A stretch of 39,196 nucleotides of DNA from Dehalococcoidia bacterium (GTDB lineage: Bacteria > Chloroflexota > Dehalococcoidia > GIF9 > AB-539-J10): NCBI GenBank assembly GCA_030615625.1, contig JAUWYX010000002.1, positions 146,722 through 185,917 on the forward strand, read 5' to 3'. Numbering within the stretch: the first letter of the stretch is position 1; every line of letters begins with the position of its first letter. Under the pieces are notes generated by a model. That model worked only from the letters and a program-made list of their open reading frames with translations, was not told where the DNA came from and made no database searches. The translations under genes were made by a program, and so were the position numbers. Positions 34,129-39,196 of this stretch are shown here, in pieces.

Positions 34129-34208
34129 TCATTCTGAGAGTCCAAATGGGGTTGGAAGACGAAGAATTTCTAGCCACCATCCTGAGCTATGCGCAGGGCT
34201 CAGAATGA
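34129..34208. repeat. Inverted-repeat element, type B
   Basis: TCATTCTGAG (34129-34138) and CTCAGAATGA (34199-34208) are perfect 10-base inverted ends of an 80-base noncoding element. A partial relative (TCAGGATGAC ... GCTCAGAATGACA) lies at 34381-34415. No coding capacity is seen; it resembles a MITE or REP-type element. Confidence 0.65.
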
Positions 34209-34219
34209 TACCTCAATTC

Positions 34220-34256
34220 TGTCATTGCGAGGCTACGATAGTGCCGAAGCAATCTC
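34220..34256. repeat. Dispersed repeat, type A
   Basis: Starts TGTCATTGCGAGG and ends GCCGAAGCAATCTC. Same family as 9502-9537 (inside carA) and 38770-38808. Confidence 0.8.
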
Positions 34257-34264
34257 CCCCTCGT

Positions 34265-34366
34265 GTCGTTGCGAGGAGCGAGATTCCTCGCTTATGCTTC
34301 GGAACAGGCTCCGCAATCTCGGTGGGGCAGATGATTGCCACGCACCTTTCAGGTGCTCGCAACGAC
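34265..34366. repeat. Inverted-repeat element, type A ends
   Basis: GTCGTTGCGAG (34265-34275) and CTCGCAACGAC (34356-34366) are perfect 11-base inverted ends of a 102-base element that contains GCAATCTC in its middle. It probably represents two head-to-head type-A units. With the neighbouring copies it fills the gene-free stretch 34081-34504. An operator-like palindrome, CCAGGT-AAT-ACCTGG, follows at 34443-34457. Confidence 0.7.
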
Positions 34367-34504
34367 AAAAAGTGAATGCCTCAGGATGACAAGATGCGAA
34401 GGGCTCAGAATGACAGGTGGAGGTTATTAATCCATTTTCAGCCCAGGTAATACCTGGACCCGAGAGAGTCCATTGGACAAATTTTCTTAACTCAGGGGGT
34501 AGCT

Positions 34505-36160
34505 ATGGCCAATAAAACTAAGCAAGAATGGCGTGAAACTACATTGGCTTCGGCTTTAAAGCGTGCCGCCGAGCGCCAGGAGAAGTTTGAAACCAGTTCT
34601 GGCCTGGAAATTGATACTGTTTACGCACCGGAGGACTTGGTAAATTTTGACTACACTCGAGATTTAGGCTACCCCGGAGGGTATCCCTTTACTCGGGGTG
34701 TCCAAGCAAATATGTATCGGGGTAGAATATGGACAATACGCCAGTACGCTGGCTTTGGTACTGCTGAGGAAACTAACCAGCGGTACCGTTATCTCTTAGA
34801 GCAAGGGCAGACTGGCCTGAGCATAGCCTTCGACCTGCCCACACAAATTGGTTATGACTCTGACCATCCCTTAGCTAAAGGCGAAGTGGGCAAGGTTGGT
34901 GTTGCCATAGACAGTCTCCAGGATATGGAGATTCTTTTTCAGGATATACCTCTGGATAAGGTAAGCACTTCCATGACCATAAATGCCACTGCCCCGATTC
35001 TCCTTGCCATGTATATTGCCCTGGGTAAGAAACAAGGAGTCGAGCCAGCTAATTTAAACGGCACTACTCAAAATGACATACTTAAGGAGTACATCGCTCG
35101 AGGTACTCACATCTTCCCGCCCCGTCCTTCCATGAGGTTGGCCACTGATATATTTGCTTATTGTGCTGAGCAGGTCCCTCGCTGGAATACCATCAGTATC
35201 AGTGGTTACCACATACGAGAAGCTGGTTCCACTGCGGCTCAAGAAATTGGCTTCACCCTCGCTAACGGTATTGCTTATGTTCAGGCAGCTATTGATGCTG
35301 GGCTTGATGTAGATACATTCGCTCCCAGATTATCATTCTTCTTCAATAGCCATATCAACTTTTTTGAAGAGATTGCCAAATTCAGGGCAGCACGACGCCT
35401 CTGGGCGAAGATTATGAGAGAGAGGTTCGGGGCTAAAGAGTCACGTTCCTGGATGCTTCGCTTCCATACTCAAACTGCTGGATGTAGCCTCACTGCACAG
35501 CAGCCGCATAATAATATTGTGCGGACAGCCCTAGAAGCCCTGGCTGCGACATTAGGAGGTACTCAATCGCTGCATACTAACTCCTTCGACGAAGCTTATG
35601 CTCCGCCTTCTGAAGAAGCAGTGACCATAGCTGTGCGGACTCAGCAAATATTGGGCTATGAGAGTGACATTACTGCTGTCGTCGATCCTCTTGGTGGCTC
35701 TTATTACATAGAGCATCTAACCGACAGCCTGGAAAAGGAAGCCGGGGAGTATATCACCAAAATTGATAGCATTGGTGGTGCCGTAGCTGCCATAGAGCAA
35801 GGATATCAGCAGAGGGAAATTCAAGACTCTTCTTACCGCTACCAGAAACAAATTGAAAGCGGTAAACGTACCGTGGTAGGGGTAAACAAATTCGTCTCTC
35901 CCTATCCTAAAATAGTGGGCCTGCTTCGAGTCAAGCCAGAAGCGGAAAAAAAGCAGAGGGAGAGGACTGCCCAGGTTAGGAAAGACAGGAACACCAGCAA
36001 TGTCAACCAGGCGCTTAAGCGATTGGAAGATGTCGCCCAAAGCAAGGATAATACCATGCCCGCCTTTCTTGAATGTGTGGAAGCTTACGCCACCGTGGGT
36101 GAGATATGTGATGTACTTCGTAAGATTTTTGCCACCCAAAAGGAATTCCTGGTTTTTTGA
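34505..36160 (+). CDS. Methylmalonyl-CoA mutase, large (catalytic) subunit
   Basis: This is the TIM-barrel subunit of the adenosylcobalamin-dependent mutase that interconverts methylmalonyl-CoA and succinyl-CoA. The 551 residues include [74 protein letters not shown] and [18 protein letters not shown], all typical of the substrate-binding subunit. The B12 domain is absent from this chain and is encoded at 36619. The start has AGGGGG upstream. This is the two-chain architecture found in many archaea and anaerobic bacteria. Confidence 0.95.
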   Translation: MANKTKQEWRETTLASALKRAAERQEKFETSSGLEIDTVYAPEDLVNFDYTRDLGYPGGYPFTRGVQANMYRGRIWTIRQYAGFGTAEETNQRYRYLLEQGQTGLSIAFDLPTQIGYDSDHPLAKGEVGKVGVAIDSLQDMEILFQDIPLDKVSTSMTINATAPILLAMYIALGKKQGVEPANLNGTTQNDILKEYIARGTHIFPPRPSMRLATDIFAYCAEQVPRWNTISISGYHIREAGSTAAQEIGFTLANGIAYVQAAIDAGLDVDTFAPRLSFFFNSHINFFEEIAKFRAARRLWAKIMRERFGAKESRSWMLRFHTQTAGCSLTAQQPHNNIVRTALEALAATLGGTQSLHTNSFDEAYAPPSEEAVTIAVRTQQILGYESDITAVVDPLGGSYYIEHLTDSLEKEAGEYITKIDSIGGAVAAIEQGYQQREIQDSSYRYQKQIESGKRTVVGVNKFVSPYPKIVGLLRVKPEAEKKQRERTAQVRKDRNTSNVNQALKRLEDVAQSKDNTMPAFLECVEAYATVGEICDVLRKIFATQKEFLVF

Positions 36161-36205
36161 GAGACAGCCTTCAAGATTTATGATACCGGCTTTTAAGGAG
36201 GTGAA

Positions 36206-36604
36206 ATGGCCAGAAAAGTTGACCACATCGGTATTTTAGTCAGCAACCTCGATGAAGCGATAAAGCTTTATAAGGATTGCTTCGGCGCTGAGGTTGACAA
36301 GATTGAAACCATCTCAGAGCAAGGAGTAAAGGCAGCCATCCTTTCCTTAGCCCAGGGCGCCAATCTGGAACTTTTAGAACCACTTCCCGGCAGTAATATG
36401 GCTAAAGCCCTGGAGAAAAGAGGGGAGGGCCTTCACCATATAACGTTTGAAGTTGACAATGTAGATAAGGAGCTTAGCCGCCTCTCTGAAAGGGGAATTG
36501 AATTAGTTGATAAGAAGTCGCGCCCTGGCTTAGAGGGCATGGTAGCTTTCATTCACCCCAAATCGCTTAGAGGAGTGCTTGTTGAGCTTTGTCAGAAAAT
36601 CTAG
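36206..36604 (+). CDS. mce: Methylmalonyl-CoA epimerase
   Basis: This 132-residue vicinal-oxygen-chelate enzyme racemises (S)- and (R)-methylmalonyl-CoA for the mutase. Metal ligands fit the family: His7 in VDHIGI, one of His77/His78 in GLHHITFEV, and Glu127 in VLVELCQ. AGGAGG sits directly upstream of the ATG. It lies between the two mutase subunits, 45 bases after the large one, so the three genes form one functional unit. Confidence 0.95.
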   Translation: MARKVDHIGILVSNLDEAIKLYKDCFGAEVDKIETISEQGVKAAILSLAQGANLELLEPLPGSNMAKALEKRGEGLHHITFEVDNVDKELSRLSERGIELVDKKSRPGLEGMVAFIHPKSLRGVLVELCQKI

Positions 36605-36618
36605 AGATGGAGCAAACT

Positions 36619-37020
36619 ATGAACAAAGGTAGGATTCGTGTTCTGCTAGCCAAGCCTGGTTTAGATGGGCATGACCGAGGTGCTAAAGTGGTAGCAAGAG
36701 CTTTGCGGGATGCCGGCATGGAGGTAATCTATACTGGTATCCGACAAACTCCCGAGATGATTGTCAAGGCAGCTATCCAGGAGGATGTAGATGTTATTGG
36801 GTTGAGCATCCTATCGGGAGCTCATTTAGAGCTTTTTCCACCAATCATAGAAGGATTAAGAAAAAAAGGAAGAGAAAATGTCCTGGTTATCGCTGGTGGC
36901 ATAATACCCGAGGATGATATTCCCACCTTACAACAAATGGGTATAAAAGCTGTTTTTAGCCCGGGCACTTCCACAGAGGACATCATCAGCTTCATCCAGA
37001 AGGAAGCGACCGCCAAATAG
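36619..37020 (+). CDS. Methylmalonyl-CoA mutase, B12-binding subunit
   Basis: This 133-residue Rossmann-like cobalamin domain carries the adenosylcobalamin cofactor. The DxHxxG motif is DGHDRG (16-21, His18 as lower axial ligand), followed by GLSILSGAH and [11 protein letters not shown]. The reading frame opens earlier (TTG 36589, ATG 36607), but the ATG at 36619 has TGGAG upstream and yields the family N terminus [17 protein letters not shown]. Its stop is only 8 bases from the stop of the convergent pyrD. Confidence 0.94.
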   Translation: MNKGRIRVLLAKPGLDGHDRGAKVVARALRDAGMEVIYTGIRQTPEMIVKAAIQEDVDVIGLSILSGAHLELFPPIIEGLRKKGRENVLVIAGGIIPEDDIPTLQQMGIKAVFSPGTSTEDIISFIQKEATAK

Positions 37021-37028
37021 CAGCTTTC

Positions 37029-37970
37029 TCAGGGCTTATCCCGGGCAACGCCAATAAGATCAGTGAGATTTTTAATTCCCTTTTCCTGTAAAAAACGCTC
37101 TATCCCCTCCAGTATAGTAAGACAGATATCAGGACTAGTCAGGCTGGCTGTGCCAATCTGCACAGCGGTAGCCCCAGCCATAATAAACTCCAGGGCATCC
37201 TCAGCACAAGCAATGCCGCCACATCCTATCAATGGAATACGGACCACCCTGGCTGCCTCGAATACCATATAAAGAGCAACAGGCTTGATAGCGGGACCAG
37301 AAAGTCCGCCTGTAATATTCCCTAAGCGTGGCTTTCTCTGGTCTATATCGATTGCCATGCCCTTCAGTGTATTAATCAGGGATATGGCATCAGCTCCAGC
37401 TTCTTCCACGGCTAAAGCGATTTCCTTAATATCGGTTACATTGGGACTCAACTTAACGATAACCGGTAAGGTGGTGGCAGCTTTAACCGCTGAAGTCACC
37501 CGAGCGGCAGGCTCGGGGTCGACACCAAATTCTATCCCTCCTGCGGAAACATTGGGGCAGCTAATATTTAGCTCAATGCCGCTGATCCCGGGCACGCCTT
37601 CTAACTTGCTGGTCACAGCCACATATTCGTCCATTGTTTCCCCGGCAACGTTAACAATAACCGGAACTCGCCATCCTGCCCATACAGGCGCTTTTTCTCC
37701 AATCAGGGCGTCAACACCGATATTTTCCCAGCCCACCGAATTAAGCAGACCACCAGCGGTTTCCACCAGTCGTGGTTGGGCATTACCATCTTTGGGCATA
37801 AGGGTCGTCCCTTTACAGACAATGGCGCCCAATTTTTGTATATCAGCAATTTCAGCATACTCTATGCCATAGCCAGCTATGCCAGCGGCTATCATCACAG
37901 GATTAGACAGGATTAGTCCCTTAGGGTGCCGGGGGGCTAATTGCACACGGAGGTTGGGTAAGTTTCTCAT
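37029..37970 (-). CDS. pyrD: Dihydroorotate dehydrogenase, class 1B catalytic subunit
   Basis: This FMN enzyme oxidises dihydroorotate to orotate. The 313 residues are of class 1: SNPVMIAAGIAGYG, CKGTTL with Lys53, the catalytic-base Cys138 in ELNISCPNV, GGLSGPAIKPVALYMV and IGCGGI for FMN phosphate. Class 1B (NAD-linked) is implied by Cys as base and by the presence of pyrK, which lies 23 kb away in the pyr operon. It is not under the PyrR leader described here. The ribosome site is poor. Confidence 0.94.
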   Translation of the reverse strand: MRNLPNLRVQLAPRHPKGLILSNPVMIAAGIAGYGIEYAEIADIQKLGAIVCKGTTLMPKDGNAQPRLVETAGGLLNSVGWENIGVDALIGEKAPVWAGWRVPVIVNVAGETMDEYVAVTSKLEGVPGISGIELNISCPNVSAGGIEFGVDPEPAARVTSAVKAATTLPVIVKLSPNVTDIKEIALAVEEAGADAISLINTLKGMAIDIDQRKPRLGNITGGLSGPAIKPVALYMVFEAARVVRIPLIGCGGIACAEDALEFIMAGATAVQIGTASLTSPDICLTILEGIERFLQEKGIKNLTDLIGVARDKP

Positions 37971-38011
37971 TGTCTAAAACTTTATCACTGCTCGGGGCAA
38001 AAAAGAAAGGA

Positions 38012-38737
38012 CTAACCAAGGGGCACAATTCTCACCCTGCCCCAGACACTCATTTTGTCGCCCACAATAATAACCACACCACGTAGCCCCTCAATACTCC
38101 GGGCTTTTTCAATTGCTTTAGGAATATCATCTGCGGCCTTGACTATATTGCCTAGCGCTGTGGCTGCGGCATCGGCTAAAGCTGCCGAGGATGAAAGGGC
38201 AATAACGGCATCAGCGCTGCCCAGGCTTAAAGAATGCCCTACGGTTCCTGAAGACGTACCTATGCCCAGTGGTGTTTCTCCGGGCATAATTTCCAGGGCA
38301 ATTTTCTTGGTAAAAGATGATTGCCCGGCGTAGATGCCCACCAGCCTCTTCTTAGATATTTTCAGAAAAATATCGCCACCATTTTCCACAATTATCTCCG
38401 GCGAGAAAACGAGTAAATCCCTGCCTACCGCTTCAGCAATAGCGCCAGCTACCGCCGCCATAGGACCAACACCTGTTAGCTGAGATACTCTGGCCATTTC
38501 TTTGACGATGGCCGGGGCTTCAGCTTCAGATTGGTAAGTGTCCAATGTAGTCAGGAAAAGAGGATGACGCTCAATATATGCTTCTAGAGAGCCACGGTGC
38601 TTCAGCACGGAATTAAGGGCTTTATCCTTCGGATTACGCTGAGCGCGGATGTATAGGTCTGTCTGCGCCACCACTACATTAAAGGAAATTAACCCGCTGT
38701 CCTTAATCCAGTGGCGGTAGAAGCGTGGCTCATGCAT
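38012..38737 (-). CDS. UPF0280/COG2122 family protein (ApbE-like fold)
   Basis: This 241-residue protein of the UPF0280 family is distantly related to ApbE flavin transferases. Family features are YIERHPLFLTTLDTY, GVGPMAAVAGAIAEAVGRDLL, EIIVENGGDIFLK and GIGTSSGTVGHSLSLGSADAV. The Methanosarcina member (MA1715) supports growth on sulfide as sulfur source and is linked to homocysteine formation. Here it follows a NIL-domain ferredoxin, the partner type in that pathway. The ATG at 38737 has GGGGAAG upstream. Confidence 0.88.
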   Translation of the reverse strand: MHEPRFYRHWIKDSGLISFNVVVAQTDLYIRAQRNPKDKALNSVLKHRGSLEAYIERHPLFLTTLDTYQSEAEAPAIVKEMARVSQLTGVGPMAAVAGAIAEAVGRDLLVFSPEIIVENGGDIFLKISKKRLVGIYAGQSSFTKKIALEIMPGETPLGIGTSSGTVGHSLSLGSADAVIALSSSAALADAAATALGNIVKAADDIPKAIEKARSIEGLRGVVIIVGDKMSVWGRVRIVPLG

Positions 38738-38769
38738 GGATTCTTCCCCTTCACGGAGCCTGCCCCTTC

Positions 38770-38808
38770 TGTCATTGCGAGGCTGACGAAGTTAGCCGAA
38801 GCAATCTC
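38770..38808. repeat. Dispersed repeat, type A
   Basis: Begins TGTCATTGCGAGGCTGACG and ends GCCGAAGCAATCTC, with GGCT/AGCC forming a small internal stem. It sits 5 bases after the ferredoxin stop, inside the ferredoxin-UPF0280 transcription unit. Confidence 0.8.
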
Positions 38809-38812
38809 GTGA

Positions 38813-39196
38813 TCAGAAATACAATATCATCGCTCGAGGAGGACAAGCCTTAACACACAGCCCACAGACAACACACTTATTATGGTCAAAGAGCACTTCC
38901 CTCGTTTTTGGCTCCAGAAAAAAAGCCTCTGCCGGGCAAATGGTGATACAAGCTCCACAATGAGTGCACCGGGATTCGTCACGGACAACATCCTGGCTTA
39001 AGGACTGGATTTCTACTCCGGTCTCGGTGAGGTATTGGATACCCTTGTCGTAGTTTTCCTGCTTACCACTTAGCTCCATGACCAGCAATCCTTCTTGCCC
39101 TGGTGATACTGAAGCTTTGAGGATATTAAAGGTGAGGCCAAAATCCTTAACCAGGCGGTAAACGACTGGCTGCCCTGTTATGTTGGGCGGGAAGTG
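38813..39196 (-). CDS. NIL-domain ferredoxin (partial, 5' end outside window)
   Basis: The visible 127 residues run off the window edge. The N-terminal part reads PNITGQPVVYRLVKDFGL, then TFNILKASVSPGQEG and LLVMEL, a NIL domain. It is followed by two 4Fe-4S motifs: CTHCGACITICP and CVVCGLCVKACP. Such NIL-ferredoxins (MA1822 in Methanosarcina) work with a COG1900 protein in reductive sulfur transfer to make homocysteine from aspartate semialdehyde. The open frame continues upstream of the first in-frame ATG at 39088, so that ATG is not the start. Confidence 0.9.
   Translation of the reverse strand, partial: HFPPNITGQPVVYRLVKDFGLTFNILKASVSPGQEGLLVMELSGKQENYDKGIQYLTETGVEIQSLSQDVVRDESRCTHCGACITICPAEAFFLEPKTREVLFDHNKCVVCGLCVKACPPRAMILYF

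Noticed and set aside
34081-34504. Possible CRISPR array in the repeat-rich spacer
   Set aside because: Repeats differ in length, have inverted ends and lack regularly sized unique spacers; no cas genes nearby.
37285-37872. 195-codon plus-strand open frame opposite pyrD
   Set aside because: Mirror frame of PyrD with Ser/Pro/Ile-rich composition and no motifs.

Overview
The window is a bacterial chromosome segment that is almost fully coding, with tight operons and frequent ATGA-type overlaps. Gene content and order fit the Chloroflexota, most likely Dehalococcoidia: a division cluster reduced to mraZ-rsmH-ftsA-ftsZ with no mur, ftsI or ftsW genes, a large PyrR-controlled pyrimidine operon, and short dispersed repeats. 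This placement is inferred from gene layout, not from a phylogenetic marker.

Layout. 40-1148 (-): trmD-rplS. 1339-5245 (+): a near-consensus promoter, MraZ boxes, then mraZ-rsmH-ftsA-ftsZ. 5411-14717 (+): promoter, PyrR attenuator, then pyrR-pyrB-pyrC-carA-carB-pyrK and a YjbQ-family gene. 14719-17392: a minus-strand envelope cassette (GT4 glycosyltransferase and a YbhN/LPG-synthase-like membrane protein). Decayed gene ends lie on both sides of it, and it is bracketed by two copies of the yjbQ 3' end. 17570-20191 (+): proB and proA. 20217-22290 (-): a YkoP-like protein and a PaaK-like adenylate-forming enzyme. 22625-23503 (-): an MscS channel. 23623-29478 (-): hisZ-hisG-hisD-hisC-hisB. 29912-31437 (-): a GT2 glycosyltransferase and a small membrane protein. 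31666-34080 (+): long NfeD protease, short NfeD, stomatin. 34081-34504: a cluster of short inverted-repeat elements. 34505-37020 (+): methylmalonyl-CoA mutase large subunit, epimerase and B12 subunit. 37029-39196 (-): pyrD, a UPF0280 protein and a NIL-domain ferredoxin cut by the window edge.

How the genes work together. The pyr operon plus the distant pyrD encodes UMP synthesis as far as orotate. The leader reads as a three-state attenuator in which PyrR binding releases a terminator that also hides the pyrR ribosome site. The his genes cover part of histidine synthesis, including the HisG/HisZ first step. The mutase operon interconverts methylmalonyl-CoA and succinyl-CoA. The NIL-ferredoxin and UPF0280 pair resembles the sulfide-to-homocysteine module of methanogens.

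The most unusual points are: a CarA whose glutaminase Cys is Ser and whose neighbouring Gln is Leu, as in ammonia-dependent animal CPS1; a PyrB carrying only the zinc domain of PyrI at its C terminus; a HisG made of two tandem, complementarily degenerate HisG domains; short dispersed repeats inserted in frame in carA and pyrK; and an AT-rich repeat placed directly before hisC, hisD and pyrK. No tRNA, rRNA, CRISPR array, transposase or integrase was seen.
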